NCBI RefSeq assembly: GCF_022879575.1
Contig: NZ_CP084261.1
Location: 248,001-312,000 of the forward strand
Direction: 5' to 3'
DNA from: Caballeronia sp. SL2Y3
Lineage (GTDB): Bacteria > Pseudomonadota > Gammaproteobacteria > Burkholderiales > Burkholderiaceae
DNA length: 64,000 nucleotides
The notes under the pieces were generated by a model. It saw nothing but the letters and a program-made list of their open reading frames with translations. It ran no database searches and was not told where the DNA came from. Positions 43,361-53,083 of the stretch are shown here, in pieces. Every line of letters starts with the position of its first letter. The stretch's first letter is position 1. Made by a program: the position numbers and the translations under genes.

Positions 43361-45076
43361 ATGAATCGAGCCCGGCCGTTCATCGAAGCGAGAGATTTTC
43401 TGCTGCGTCACCGCACCGACTACGACACCGCGTACCGCGAGTTCAAATGGCCCGTGCTCGACCGCTTCAACTGGGCGCTCGATTATTTCGATCCGATGGC
43501 GCGCGGCAACCACGCGCCCGCGCTTTGCATCGTGGATGAAAGCGGCGATGAAACGCGCCTCAGCTTCGCGGAGATGAGCGAGCGGTCGGCGCGCGTCGCG
43601 AATCACTTGCGCGCGCTCGGCGTGAAGCGCGGCGAGCGCATTCTGTTGATGCTGCCGAATCGCGTCGAGTTGTGGGAAACGATGCTCGCCGCGATGAAGC
43701 TCGGCGCAGTCGTGCTGCCCGCGACGACGCAGCTCGCGAGCGGCGACCTGCGCGATCGCATCGCGCTCGGGCGTGTGGACCACGTCATCGTGGATGCAAA
43801 CGAGACGCACAAGTTCGACGGCATCGACTTGCGCGGACTGCGGATGTCCGTCGGCGGGGCGCGCGACGGCTGGCTCGGCTACGATGCGGGCTACGATGCA
43901 TCGCCCGAATTTCACGCGGACGGCGAAACGAAGGCAAGCGATCCGTATCTCTTGTACTTCACGTCCGGCACCACGTCGAAGCCGAAGCTCGTCGCGCATA
44001 CGCACGAAAGCTATCCGGTCGGCCACCTTTCGACGATGTACTGGATCGGCCTCCAACCCGGCGACGTGCACTGGAACATCAGTTCGCCCGGCTGGGCGAA
44101 GCACGCGTGGAGCTGCTTCTTCGCGCCGTGGAATGCGCAGGCGTGCGTCTTCATCTACAACTTCAGCCGCTTCGACGCCGCGCGCACGCTGAACGTGCTC
44201 GTGACGCACGACGTCACCACGCTCTGCGCGCCGCCGACCGTGTGGCGCATGCTCGTGCAGGAACCGCTGGCGTCGTACAAGGTGAAACTGCGCGAGATCG
44301 TCGGGGCGGGCGAGCCGTTGAATCCCGAGGTCGTCGAGCGCGTGCAGGCAGCGTGGGGCGTGCCGATCCGCGATGGCTACGGGCAGACGGAAACCACCGC
44401 GCAGATCGCCAACTCGCCGGGCCAGCGGCTCGTGCCCGGGTCGATGGGACGTCCACTGCCGGGGTATCGCGTGGTGCTGCTCGATCCGGAAGGCAATCGC
44501 GCCGACGAGGGCGAGATTGCGCTCTCGCTCGATCCGCCGCCGCTCGGTTTGATGACCGGTTACGCCGACAACCCCGCCGCCACCGAGAACGCGATGCGCG
44601 GCGGCTTCTATCGCACATCCGATGTTGCGGCATGCGGCGCTGACGGCTATTTCACGTATGTCGGCCGCGCCGACGACGTGTTTAAGTCTTCCGATTACCG
44701 TCTGAGCCCGTTCGAACTGGAGAGCGTGCTGATCGAACACGAAGCGATTGCCGAAGCCGCGGTCGTGCCGAGCCCGGATCCGCTGCGGCTTTCGGTGCCG
44801 AAAGCGTTCGTCACGCTGCGGCACGGCTTCACGATGGGCCCCGACCTCGCGCGCAGCGTGTTCGCGTTCTCGCGCGAGCGGCTGGCGCCGTACAGGCGCA
44901 TCCGGCGGATCGAATTCGCCGAACTGCCGAAGACGATTTCGGGCAAGATCCGGCGCGTCGATTTGCGCCGACAGGAAGCGGCCCGCGCGCAGGACGGCGC
45001 GCGCGGCCAGTTCGAATTCTGGGAGGACGATTTCCCCGAACTGCGGCAGTCGGGCGTGGCCGATGCCGCGAAATGA
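43361..45076 (+). CDS. AMP-forming acyl-CoA synthetase (medium-chain/benzoate-like)
   Basis: 571 aa. The ANL motifs are LLYFTSGTTSKPKLVAHTHE (A3), RDGYGQTETT (A5), GFYRTSDVAACGADGYFTYV (A7), GRADDVFKSSDYRLSPFELE (A8) and PKTISGKIRRVDL with the acylating Lys (A10). It resembles ACSM-type medium-chain ligases. It activates a carboxylic acid with ATP and CoA to feed the adjacent acyl-CoA dehydrogenase. AGGAGAC before ATG 43361 sets the start. Confidence 0.92.
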   Translation: MNRARPFIEARDFLLRHRTDYDTAYREFKWPVLDRFNWALDYFDPMARGNHAPALCIVDESGDETRLSFAEMSERSARVANHLRALGVKRGERILLMLPNRVELWETMLAAMKLGAVVLPATTQLASGDLRDRIALGRVDHVIVDANETHKFDGIDLRGLRMSVGGARDGWLGYDAGYDASPEFHADGETKASDPYLLYFTSGTTSKPKLVAHTHESYPVGHLSTMYWIGLQPGDVHWNISSPGWAKHAWSCFFAPWNAQACVFIYNFSRFDAARTLNVLVTHDVTTLCAPPTVWRMLVQEPLASYKVKLREIVGAGEPLNPEVVERVQAAWGVPIRDGYGQTETTAQIANSPGQRLVPGSMGRPLPGYRVVLLDPEGNRADEGEIALSLDPPPLGLMTGYADNPAATENAMRGGFYRTSDVAACGADGYFTYVGRADDVFKSSDYRLSPFELESVLIEHEAIAEAAVVPSPDPLRLSVPKAFVTLRHGFTMGPDLARSVFAFSRERLAPYRRIRRIEFAELPKTISGKIRRVDLRRQEAARAQDGARGQFEFWEDDFPELRQSGVADAAK

Positions 45077-45213
45077 TCGGGCGGGGCGTTGCATCGACGG
45101 TCGGAGGAATTGGCAAGCAAATGTAACGCGGGGCAGCGCGCCGCGAACCGTCGGGAGGGCCGCTGGTCGAAACGGCTCATTCACGTCGGAACATTTGAAG
45201 GAGGAACCCGATC

Positions 45214-45921
45214 ATGTCGAATCGGTCGCTACGGATCGCGCTGGTTGCAACGGCTCTCGCAGGCGCGCTCGCGACGCCGGCCGCGTCTTACGCACAAATC
45301 AATCTCCAGCAGTTCGGCTTCGGCAACAAGTCGGAGTCGTCGGGCTCAACTGGCGACAGCGCGGCGCAGCCGTCCGCCCTCGGCTCGCTCGTGCAGAACT
45401 ATCTCGGCGCGAACCAGCAGGTGTTGAGCGGGCAGTCGAGTCTCGCGTCGGCGATGGGCATGTCGAGCGTCGCGAGCCAGGCGCAGTCGGCGGCGGGCAT
45501 GTTGTCGAGCGCGACGAGCGGCGGCGCGCCGAGCACCAGCATGTTGTCGCAGCTCGGCGGCACGCAGCAGAGCGTCTCGCAATCGCTGATGCAGGCGTTC
45601 GCGAACAAGGCGGCAACGCCGCCGACCGCCGCGAGCAAGCAGACGTTCACGGACGGACTGGCGTCGCTCGGCCAGGGCGTGAAGCAGTACGCGGGGCTTC
45701 AGTCGGACCTGGGCGCGGTGAAGGACACGATGAATGTGTCGTCGCTACTGCAGGCGGGATCGAACCCGGCAACGGCGCAGGCGGCCACTTACATTGCGCA
45801 GTCGGCGCCGGGGCAACTGCAATCGCTCGTGCAAACGTTGACGCAGGCGGTGCAGTACGCCAAGACGAACGGCATCTCGGTGCCGTCGATTGCCAGCTCC
45901 GCGCTCGGCATGGGCAAGTAA
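45214..45921 (+). CDS. DUF2501-family secreted protein (YjjA-like)
   Basis: 235 aa. The signal peptide ends near ASYAQINLQ. The mature part is rich in Ser, Gln, Ala and Gly (SAMGMSSVASQAQSAAGMLS) and ends with a helical domain AGSNPATAQAATYIAQSAPG QLQ typical of DUF2501/YjjA. Function unknown; probably periplasmic or surface-associated. AAGGAGG lies before the ATG. A clear terminator follows. Confidence 0.82.
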   Translation: MSNRSLRIALVATALAGALATPAASYAQINLQQFGFGNKSESSGSTGDSAAQPSALGSLVQNYLGANQQVLSGQSSLASAMGMSSVASQAQSAAGMLSSATSGGAPSTSMLSQLGGTQQSVSQSLMQAFANKAATPPTAASKQTFTDGLASLGQGVKQYAGLQSDLGAVKDTMNVSSLLQAGSNPATAQAATYIAQSAPGQLQSLVQTLTQAVQYAKTNGISVPSIASSALGMGK

Positions 45922-45941
45922 GAGGCGGTATCGCGAACGAA

Positions 45942-45970
45942 AAAAGGCGAGGCACCGGGCCTCGCCTTTT
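45942..45970. terminator. Intrinsic terminator after the DUF2501 gene
   Basis: AAAAGGCGAGG (45942-45952) pairs with CCTCGCCTTTT (45960-45970) around 7 bases. It lies between convergent genes and can work in both directions. Confidence 0.9.
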
Positions 45971-45997
45971 CATTTCGTGGGTTCGTCTTTTCGATGA

Positions 45998-46549
45998 CTA
46001 CATCGAAGCACGCCGCAGCGACAGCCGCGTCAGAATCGGCAGCGTATGCGCGCGACGCTGCTGCGACACCAGTGGCGGCAAAAAAGAAATCTCGGCGCTT
46101 TCCGCCAGATGCATGCGCGGCTCCGGGTCGAGCACTTCCAGCGCAGGCGGCTCGACGAGTTCTTCGACTTCTTCTGCCACCACGACTTGCGCCGGTTCCT
46201 CGGCTTTGAGCCCGAGCGAACGACGCACATCCACGCCACGGGCACGGACGGCAAAGCCCGCGCTGCGAATCAGACTCTCGCGCGTTCTCCAGAACGCGGC
46301 GGCGGACGGGGGCATGGCGTGCATCGACACATATTCGATCACGATCTCATAACCCCGGACTTTAGGATAATTCAGTAGTAATTTTCCCGACCGGATATAT
46401 CGGGTGTAGCGGTCGATTTTCTTCGTCAGTAAATCCTGGTGCAGTTCTTCGTCTTGCCAGTCGAGTTCGTCGAAAAGGCCAACATATACCTGCTTGAACA
46501 GAATATTGATTCCGATGTAATCGATGGCGTCCACGTCGCGCAGAGACAT
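45998..46549 (-). CDS. DUF6572-like protein with C-terminal extension
   Basis: 183 aa. The N-terminal 75 residues (LRDVDAIDYIGINILFKQVY, DELDWQDEELHQDLLTKKID, YTRYIRSGKLLLNYPKVRG) follow the pattern of DUF6572-type proteins. The rest is Glu/Val-rich and probably disordered. AGGGG at the right distance favours the ATG at 46549 over 46555. Function unknown. Confidence 0.65.
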   Translation of the reverse strand: MSLRDVDAIDYIGINILFKQVYVGLFDELDWQDEELHQDLLTKKIDRYTRYIRSGKLLLNYPKVRGYEIVIEYVSMHAMPPSAAAFWRTRESLIRSAGFAVRARGVDVRRSLGLKAEEPAQVVVAEEVEELVEPPALEVLDPEPRMHLAESAEISFLPPLVSQQRRAHTLPILTRLSLRRASM

Positions 46550-46738
46550 GGTCATTCCCCTACGCCCTTCAGCGGGCAAGTATCAAAGACCCGCATTGTA
46601 ACGGATGTGTGCCGTCGATTTCGCGTGAAACGCCGCGTGCTGTAAGGCGCAACAGCGTTTTTAGTCACACTCCTAGGACACATTTGGAATAAATCCGACA
46701 TTTCCGCGCGATTCTGTAAAAACTCATTTTGAGATAAA

Positions 46739-47911
46739 TCATGGGCGCGGCCGCGACGCATCCGCCAATCCCTTTTCCGGGGCGGCGCGGGCGATGTCCT
46801 CGTTGGCGATTTCGTCGACTTGAGGCATGGACGGCTGCTCGTTAATCCACGCATTCAAAATGGTGGAAGTGACCGCAAGAATAACGGGCCCGATGAATAA
46901 TCCGACTATTCCGAATGCGAACATCCCGCCGAGCACGCCGGAGAGAATCAGCAGCATCGACAGATTCACGCCGCGCTGAATCAGCAGCGGACGCAGAAAG
47001 TTGTCGAGCATCGCGATCATGAGCGACCACACCAGCAACAAAGCCGCCGCGACGTGCGAGCCGTGCCAGAAAAGCCAGGCGACGCCGCCTAGCAGCGGCA
47101 GGAGCGGGCCGATCTGCGCGAGACACAGCATGAGCATGACCGCCGTGATGACGCCGGCGGCCGGCACCCCGGCGATCCACAGACCGATTCCGCCGAGCGC
47201 CGACTGCGTGACCGCCGTGACGACGATGCCGAGCGCGACCGCGCGCACGGCGAGCCCGGCGAGCTTGACGGCCTCCGCGCCGCGCTGCGCCGCGACGCGC
47301 GTCGCGAAGCGCACCACGAAGCTGCCCGCCGCCTCGCCGCGCGTGTACAGAATCCCGGCGATGATGATGGTGATCACCATGTGCATCACGAACACGCCGA
47401 CGACCGCCGCGTGCGAAAGCATCCAGCGCGCCGCGATGGTCACGTAAGGTTCGAGCTTCGCGAGCATGCCGCCGGGGCCGGCGTCGGAAAGCGATTGCCA
47501 TTCGGCCGACACGCGCTGCCCAACGAGCGGAACGTCGTGGACCCAGGCGGGCGGCGGCGGCAGCGCATACGTCGGCAGGCTCTTGATCGCGGACATGATC
47601 TCGCCGCCATGCAGCGCGAGCGTGCTGATCGCCTGATAGAGCGGCAGCACGATCACGATCAGCAGCCCGAGCAGCATGACCGTGGTCGCGATCCAGCGGC
47701 GATTGCCGCAGCGGCGCTGCACCGCGAGCATCAGCGGCCACGTGGCGACCACGATGGTCGTCGCCCAGATGAGACCCGGCAGAAACGGGCGCAGAATGAA
47801 GAGGCTGCCGGCCGCGAGCGCCGACAGAATGGCAATCACGAGCAGAATGCGGGCGATGTCGACCGGCTGTCGCGGATTCAGGTTCGGCTGCCCGTTGGGA
47901 GAGATTTGCAT
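46739..47911 (-). CDS. AI-2E family transporter (YdiK/PerM type)
   Basis: 390 aa, about 8 membrane segments. ARILLVIAILSALAAGSLFI LRP, LLGLLIVIVLPLYQAISTLA, GVITAVMLMLCLAQIGPLLP and LLILSGVLGGMFAFGIVGLF IGPV are typical of this family, which was named for TqsA but includes Na+/H+ and unknown exporters. YdiK-like members are not shown to carry autoinducer. ATG 47911 (MQISPNGQPNL) is the likely start. Confidence 0.88.
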   Translation of the reverse strand: MQISPNGQPNLNPRQPVDIARILLVIAILSALAAGSLFILRPFLPGLIWATTIVVATWPLMLAVQRRCGNRRWIATTVMLLGLLIVIVLPLYQAISTLALHGGEIMSAIKSLPTYALPPPPAWVHDVPLVGQRVSAEWQSLSDAGPGGMLAKLEPYVTIAARWMLSHAAVVGVFVMHMVITIIIAGILYTRGEAAGSFVVRFATRVAAQRGAEAVKLAGLAVRAVALGIVVTAVTQSALGGIGLWIAGVPAAGVITAVMLMLCLAQIGPLLPLLGGVAWLFWHGSHVAAALLLVWSLMIAMLDNFLRPLLIQRGVNLSMLLILSGVLGGMFAFGIVGLFIGPVILAVTSTILNAWINEQPSMPQVDEIANEDIARAAPEKGLADASRPRP

Positions 47912-48059
47912 GATGCGAGCGTATCGGGATGATTCGATGAGCGCGGCGAGCGGCGCATCCGCTAAGGAATAAGCCAAAGCGGTGGCGCAAGCAAGCGCCT
48001 TGCAGCGGAAGACCGCGATCATACGGTATCCGATGCATGGCACGCAGCCGCCCGACCGC

Positions 48060-48911
48060 TCAATCGTAGCGGTACACGCCGCGTTTGGTCTTGCGGCCGA
48101 GATGCCCCGCGGCGACGAGTTCACGCAGCAACGGGCACGCGCGGTACTTGGAATCGCCGAAGTCTTTCAGGAACACGTCCATCACGGAAAGGCACACGTC
48201 GAGGCCGATCAGATCCGCGAGCGCGAGCGGGCCGATCGGGTGATTCGCGCCGAGCTTCATGCCCGTGTCGATCTCCTCGGCCGTTGCCACGCCTTCGTAC
48301 AGCACGAAAAACGCCTCGTTGATCATCGGCACGAGCACGCGATTGACGACGAAGCCGGGCGAATTGCGCACGCCGATCGGCGACTTGTCGAGCTTCTCGG
48401 TGAGTTCGCGCACGGCGGCCACTGTTTCATCGCTCGTCTGCACGCCGCGGATCACTTCCACCAGTTGCAACAGCGGCACCGGATTGAAGAAGTGCATGCC
48501 GATGAAGCGCTCCGGATGCGCGAGCGTGGCGGCGAGCGCGGTAATCGAAATGGACGACGTGTTGGATGCGATGATCGCATCCGCGCGCGCCGCCGCCTCG
48601 ATTTGCCCGAGAATGCGATGCTTGAGCTCGACGTTCTCGGTTGCCGCCTCGATTACGATGTCCGCTGCCGAAAGCCGCGCATAGTCCGTGGACGTCTCGA
48701 TGCGCGCGATGGCCGCGTCGCGCGTGGCGGCGTCGAGCTTGTCCTTCGCGACGAGGCGTTCGAGACTCGCAGTCAGCGTGGCGACGCCCTTGGCGAGCGC
48801 GGCGTCGGTGACGTCGATCATCACGACGCCGAAGCCCGCGACGGCCGCGACCTGCGCGATGCCGTTGCCCATCGTTCCTGCCCCGACGATACCGACGGTC
48901 TGAATGTTCAT
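48060..48911 (-). CDS. 3-hydroxybutyryl/3-hydroxyacyl-CoA dehydrogenase
   Basis: 283 aa. Rossmann start MNIQTVGIVGAGTMGNGIAQ, IVIEAATENVELKHRILGQI, NTSSISITALAATLAHPERF with GMHFFNPVPLLQLVEVIRG (catalytic His), NSPGFVVNRVLVPMINEAF and LGANHPIGPLALADLIGLDV. A full-length PaaH/Hbd-type enzyme oxidising 3-hydroxyacyl-CoA with NAD+. AGGAGG before ATG 48911 sets the start. Stand-alone here. Confidence 0.93.
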   Translation of the reverse strand: MNIQTVGIVGAGTMGNGIAQVAAVAGFGVVMIDVTDAALAKGVATLTASLERLVAKDKLDAATRDAAIARIETSTDYARLSAADIVIEAATENVELKHRILGQIEAAARADAIIASNTSSISITALAATLAHPERFIGMHFFNPVPLLQLVEVIRGVQTSDETVAAVRELTEKLDKSPIGVRNSPGFVVNRVLVPMINEAFFVLYEGVATAEEIDTGMKLGANHPIGPLALADLIGLDVCLSVMDVFLKDFGDSKYRACPLLRELVAAGHLGRKTKRGVYRYD

Positions 48912-49253
48912 CCTGCGTTCCTCCTGTTCGTGATGCGTTGAGATGTTTCGTGCCCGCGCCCACGCTGATTCTAAACAGCAGCGTCCGGGCACGCCCTGGC
49001 CTTGCGATATTTCCTAATCTTTGACCTACACTCAGTTCATCAAACGACGGCCGCAAAGCAGTTGATAGAATGCGCGGCCCTTGATTCGCCCGTCAGCGTG
49101 GTCGTCCGTCGCGTCCCTTCGACTTTTTCCGCGCTCCGGTCATTGTCCTGAATCAACTTTCGAAGCCGCGCCGGTCTTGCGCAACGGCGCTGCGTCGTGC
49201 TTGCCTCGCCGGGCGTCCGGCAGCGTCTTCTCGGAGTCTTGAAAGTGGTGTCA
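48912..49253. promoter_or_regulatory. Divergent promoter region, no gene
   Basis: 342 bases between the leftward 3-hydroxyacyl-CoA dehydrogenase and the rightward DUF2827 pair. It must hold both promoters; no clear -35/-10 pair, hairpin or small gene could be assigned. Confidence 0.4.
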
Positions 49254-50390
49254 ATGAGAATCGGCATTTCGATGGCGAGTTACGAAGGGCAAAGCATCTG
49301 GTCCAACGGAATGGGCCAGAACATCGTCTTTCTCGCGGAACTGTTTCAGCGTCTGCCGTTCGTTTCGTCCGTCGTCCTGATCGATGTCGGCGCGCTCGCG
49401 GCCATGCCGCAAGACGTCGACGTGGCCGGCAAGAAGCTGCGCGTGATCGGCACTCGCGAGGCCACCGATGCCGTGGATGTCGTCATCGAACTGGGCGGCG
49501 CGCTCGATGTGGGCTGGCTCGACCTGATGCGCGCACGCGGGCGCAAGGTCGTGTTCTATGTGGTGGGCCAGCCGTATCTCGGACTCGTCGAACCTGCCGT
49601 GTTCGAGAAGCCGAGCCACATGTCGCGCCCCGATCGCTGCGACGAAGTCTGGCTGCTGTCCAAGGACGCGCCGTCCGCGCCGATCATGCGCACGCTGCAT
49701 CGCTGCGACGTGTTCGAGGTGCCGTATATCTGGCATCCGCAGTTCTTGCAGGCGCGCATCGCGCATGTCGCGCAACACGGCTACCACTACGGTTACCGGA
49801 CGCGGGCGGAAGCGGGCGCGCAGGGGCTGCGCGTCGGCATCCTCGAACCGAACATTTCGGTGCAGAAAGCCTCGGCTATTCCCATGCTGATCTGCGACGA
49901 GGCGTATCGCGCGGAGAGCGGCAGTGTCGCGTCCATGATCGCGCTCAACACCGTCCACATGAAGGAACACCCGACGCTTCTGCACATGGCGAATTCGCTC
50001 GACCTCGTGCGGGATCATCGCGCGCTTTTCGAGGGGCGGCACGATGTCGTGAGCTTCATGGCGATGCACGGCGACGCAATCGTGTCGCATCAATGGGCCA
50101 ACGACCAGAATTATCTTTACCTCGACGCGCTGTACGGCGGCTATCCGCTGATCCACAACTCGCCGTGGCTTGCAGACGCGGGCTACTACTATCCCGACTT
50201 CGACGTTCAGGAGGGCGCGCGCCAGTTGCTGCGCGCGCTGCGCGAGCACGACGCCGCGCTCGACGATTATCGGGCACGCGCCGCTCGGGTGATCGACGCG
50301 GTGAATCCGTTCAATGCGGCTAATCTCGACGCTTACGCGCATCGTCTGATGCACCTTTGGAACCGACCGAACCGGAGCGCCGCACGATGA
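49254..50390 (+). CDS. DUF2827-family putative glycosyltransferase, copy 1
   Basis: 378 aa. Conserved stretches: GISMASYEGQSIWSNGMGQN, VVIELGGALDVGWLDLMRAR, CDVFEVPYIWHPQFLQARI, GLRVGILEPNISVQKASAIP and YLYLDALYGGYPLIHNSPWL, ending GARQLLRALREHDAALDDYR. The closing region resembles the donor-binding half of GT-B glycosyltransferases. No signal peptide, so cytosolic. Its stop overlaps the next, paralogous gene (ATGA). Confidence 0.82.
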   Translation: MRIGISMASYEGQSIWSNGMGQNIVFLAELFQRLPFVSSVVLIDVGALAAMPQDVDVAGKKLRVIGTREATDAVDVVIELGGALDVGWLDLMRARGRKVVFYVVGQPYLGLVEPAVFEKPSHMSRPDRCDEVWLLSKDAPSAPIMRTLHRCDVFEVPYIWHPQFLQARIAHVAQHGYHYGYRTRAEAGAQGLRVGILEPNISVQKASAIPMLICDEAYRAESGSVASMIALNTVHMKEHPTLLHMANSLDLVRDHRALFEGRHDVVSFMAMHGDAIVSHQWANDQNYLYLDALYGGYPLIHNSPWLADAGYYYPDFDVQEGARQLLRALREHDAALDDYRARAARVIDAVNPFNAANLDAYAHRLMHLWNRPNRSAAR

Positions 50391-51541
50391 GCTCCATCAA
50401 CACCGCCAGCAAGAAAACGCCGCGCCGCCTGCGCGTGGGCGTGTCCGTGTATGTCCGCGCAGGCGGACAGTCGATGTTCGAGAGCGGCATCGCGCAGAAC
50501 GCGCTGTTCCTCATTCAACTGCTGGCACGCTCGCCGCGCGTGGACGCGGTGTACATCGTCGCGAGCGGCGACGGCACGCGCGAGGACGCGAAACGCTTCA
50601 TGGCGGATGCACCCGCGCCGATCATCGAGCCGGAATCGGCGCTCGGCCGTCTGGATGTGATGATCGAGCTGCATGCGCAGCTTCAGCGCGACTGGGTGCT
50701 CCGGTTCCGTGAGCGCGGCGGAAAGATCGTCTCGATGCGCGTCGGCAATGACTACGTGCTCGATATCGAGCGCATGATCTTTTCGTTGCCGCCAGCGGGA
50801 CTCGTGCCGCAAGTGCCATACGATGCCGTGTGGACGCTGCCCGAGTACGAGAAGTCGTGCAAGCCGTACTTTCAGGCGCTCGGCCGCGCGCCGGTCATCA
50901 TCGTGCCGCACATCTGGAGCCCGATGCTCCTCGAACAGGATGCGCGCAATCTGCCCGATGGCCTCGCGTTCGGTTATCAGCCGGGCAAGCGGCGCTGGCG
51001 CATCGGCATCTTCGAACCTAACGTCTCGATGGTGAAGACGAGCCACGTGCCGCTGCTCAGTTGCGAGTGCGCGCATCGGGCCGACCCGAACGTGATCGAC
51101 GCCGTGCGCGTCTACGGAACTGCCAAGCTGAAAGAGCAGCCGACGTTCGTCGAATTCGCGCGCAGTCTCGACGTGGTCAGGCATAACCTCGCGTCGTTCG
51201 AAGCGCGCTTTCCGTTTGCGCAGATCGTGCCGCGCGAAGTCGATGCAGTTGTCAGTCATCACTGGGAGAACGCGCAGAATTATCTGTATTACGAGGCGCT
51301 TCACGGCGGCTATCCGCTGATTCACAACTCGCATCTCATCGGGGCGTGCGGCTATCGCTATCACGGTTTCGACTGCGAAGACGGCGGCCGCGCACTGCGC
51401 ACGGCGTTCCAGCAACACGACGCGAATCTCGACGCTTACCGCGCGACCGCGCAGGCGTTTCTGCGAACGCTAGACCCGCTGCACGATGCCAACGTGCGCG
51501 CCTATTCGGACGCGCTCGACGCGCTCTTCGCGAAGCCTTGA
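50387..51541 (+). CDS. DUF2827-family putative glycosyltransferase, copy 2
   Basis: 384 aa, a paralogue of the preceding gene with the same blocks: GVSVYVRAGGQSMFESGIAQ, DVMIELHAQLQRDWVLRFRE, VIIVPHIWSPMLLEQDARNL, RIGIFEPNVSMVKTSHVPLL and YLYYEALHGGYPLIHNSHLI. Start ATG 50387 overlaps the upstream stop by 4 bases, so the two are translationally coupled and may work together, for instance adding successive sugars. Substrates unknown. Confidence 0.82.
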   Translation: MSSINTASKKTPRRLRVGVSVYVRAGGQSMFESGIAQNALFLIQLLARSPRVDAVYIVASGDGTREDAKRFMADAPAPIIEPESALGRLDVMIELHAQLQRDWVLRFRERGGKIVSMRVGNDYVLDIERMIFSLPPAGLVPQVPYDAVWTLPEYEKSCKPYFQALGRAPVIIVPHIWSPMLLEQDARNLPDGLAFGYQPGKRRWRIGIFEPNVSMVKTSHVPLLSCECAHRADPNVIDAVRVYGTAKLKEQPTFVEFARSLDVVRHNLASFEARFPFAQIVPREVDAVVSHHWENAQNYLYYEALHGGYPLIHNSHLIGACGYRYHGFDCEDGGRALRTAFQQHDANLDAYRATAQAFLRTLDPLHDANVRAYSDALDALFAKP

Positions 51542-51557
51542 GGCAACCGCCCGCCCG

Positions 51558-52037
51558 CTAGCCGAACGCCGTCAGATCTTTCGGCGTCAGGTCATGCGCG
51601 CGGCAGTAGCCCGCGTATCGTTCCCAGCCGCTGCGCCAGTTCTCCGTGGCGAGCGTGCGCCCGTTCTCGTCGACGAACACGAGTTCGCCGTGAATGATGT
51701 TCAGCGTGATGATGTCCGGCGCGCCCGGCTGCGGCGCGACGGCTTCCGGCGTGTGACTCGACCCGGCAGTCTCATACACGATGCTGCCGGTCTGGGCGAT
51801 CCAGTCGTGCTCGCGATACTTCCAGCGCCCCTGCACCGTATAGACGATGACCGTGCCGGTATGCCGGTGACGCGGCATCTCGCCCTTGGCCGGCGCTTTC
51901 AATAGCGCGATGGTCTCGCCGCGAATCGCGTCCAGCTTGAAGTACTTCACCATCACATGCTCGCTGTAGGGCGTGAAGGGCACCCACGGCACGTCGGCGT
52001 CGTTGAGGCAGGCGGTCTGAATCTGTTCGAAAAACAT
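51558..52037 (-). CDS. Cupin protein, 2,4'-dihydroxyacetophenone dioxygenase-like
   Basis: 159 aa single cupin. [20 protein letters not shown] holds the metal His pair, [20 protein letters not shown] and [14 protein letters not shown] the third His and a turn. The layout fits the DAD/acetylacetone-cleaving cupin family, which use Fe(II) to cleave C-C bonds. The natural substrate is unknown. ATG 52037 begins with [13 protein letters not shown] and has AGCGAAGGAG-like sequence upstream. It stands alone. Confidence 0.8.
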   Translation of the reverse strand: MFFEQIQTACLNDADVPWVPFTPYSEHVMVKYFKLDAIRGETIALLKAPAKGEMPRHRHTGTVIVYTVQGRWKYREHDWIAQTGSIVYETAGSSHTPEAVAPQPGAPDIITLNIIHGELVFVDENGRTLATENWRSGWERYAGYCRAHDLTPKDLTAFG

Positions 52038-52156
52038 GTCGGCTCCTTCGCTCGTGGCGGACACATTGTAGGCACCGCACGGCGCGCCGAACATGGGCCA
52101 TTCGGACGACCCCTTCGTCCATGCCGAATCGCGCGGTATCTGCTATCGTCCACGCC

Positions 52157-53083
52157 ATGCCGAACATCATCACTATTTCCAATCTCTCCAAGACCTACGC
52201 GTCGGGATTTTCCGCGCTCAAGGGCGTGAACCTGGAGATCCGGCGCGGCGAAATCTTTGCGCTGCTCGGTCCGAACGGGGCGGGCAAGACGACGCTCATC
52301 TCCACCGTCTGCGGCATCGTGAGAGCGAGCCAGGGGCAGGTCACGGTCGCGGGTCACGATATCGTCACCGACTACCGCGCCGCCCGCGCGATGATCGGGC
52401 TCGTGCCGCAAGAACTCACGACCGACGCGTTCGAGACCGTGTGGGCCACTGTCTCGTTCAGCCGAGGACTGTTCGGGCGCGCGCCGAATCCCGCGCACAT
52501 CGAGAGTGTCTTGAAGTCACTGTCGCTGTGGAGCAAGAAGGACAACAAGATCATGACGCTCTCGGGCGGCATGAAACGGCGCGTGCTGATTGCCAAGGCG
52601 CTCTCGCACGAGCCCGACATTCTCTTTCTCGACGAGCCGACCGCCGGCGTCGATGTCGAACTGCGCCGCGATATGTGGAATCTCGTGCGGGCGCTGAAGG
52701 AGAAGGGCGTCACCATCATTCTGACGACGCATTACATCGAAGAAGCGGAGGAGATGGCCGACCGCATCGGGGTCATCAATCGCGGCGAGATCGTGCTCGT
52801 CGAAGAGAAAGCCGAACTGATGCGCAAGCTCGGGCAGAAGAATCTCACGCTGCAACTGGAGCAACCGCTTGCCGCGGTTCCCGCTCCGCTCGCGCCCTAC
52901 GGTCTCACGCTGTCGGCGAGCGGCACGGAACTCACTTATACGTATGACGCGCACGACGAGCCGGGGCGCATCATCGCGCTCTTGCGCCATGTCGACGAAG
53001 CCGGCGTGCGCTTCAAGGATCTGCAAACGACGCAAAGCTCACTGGAAGACATTTTCGTGAGCCTCGTCAGGGACGCCAAATGA
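52157..53083 (+). CDS. ABC transporter ATP-binding protein (YadG-like)
   Basis: 308 aa. Walker [22 protein letters not shown]-loop [15 protein letters not shown], signature [20 protein letters not shown], Walker [14 protein letters not shown] and H-loop [16 protein letters not shown]. The C-terminal extension (about 230-308) is the regulatory part typical of ABC-2 exporters. It pairs with the permease that starts inside its stop codon. Export substrate unknown; YadGH/DRA-like. Confidence 0.92.
   Translation: MPNIITISNLSKTYASGFSALKGVNLEIRRGEIFALLGPNGAGKTTLISTVCGIVRASQGQVTVAGHDIVTDYRAARAMIGLVPQELTTDAFETVWATVSFSRGLFGRAPNPAHIESVLKSLSLWSKKDNKIMTLSGGMKRRVLIAKALSHEPDILFLDEPTAGVDVELRRDMWNLVRALKEKGVTIILTTHYIEEAEEMADRIGVINRGEIVLVEEKAELMRKLGQKNLTLQLEQPLAAVPAPLAPYGLTLSASGTELTYTYDAHDEPGRIIALLRHVDEAGVRFKDLQTTQSSLEDIFVSLVRDAK

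Noticed and set aside
43271..45184. A 637-codon minus-strand frame opposite the acyl-CoA synthetase
   Set aside because: Shadow with Arg/His-rich composition and no recognisable motif; the plus-strand enzyme is complete.
46739..47911. AI-2E family protein as an autoinducer-2 exporter
   Set aside because: The family name comes from a single member; YdiK/PerM-like proteins have other or unknown substrates and no quorum-sensing gene is nearby.
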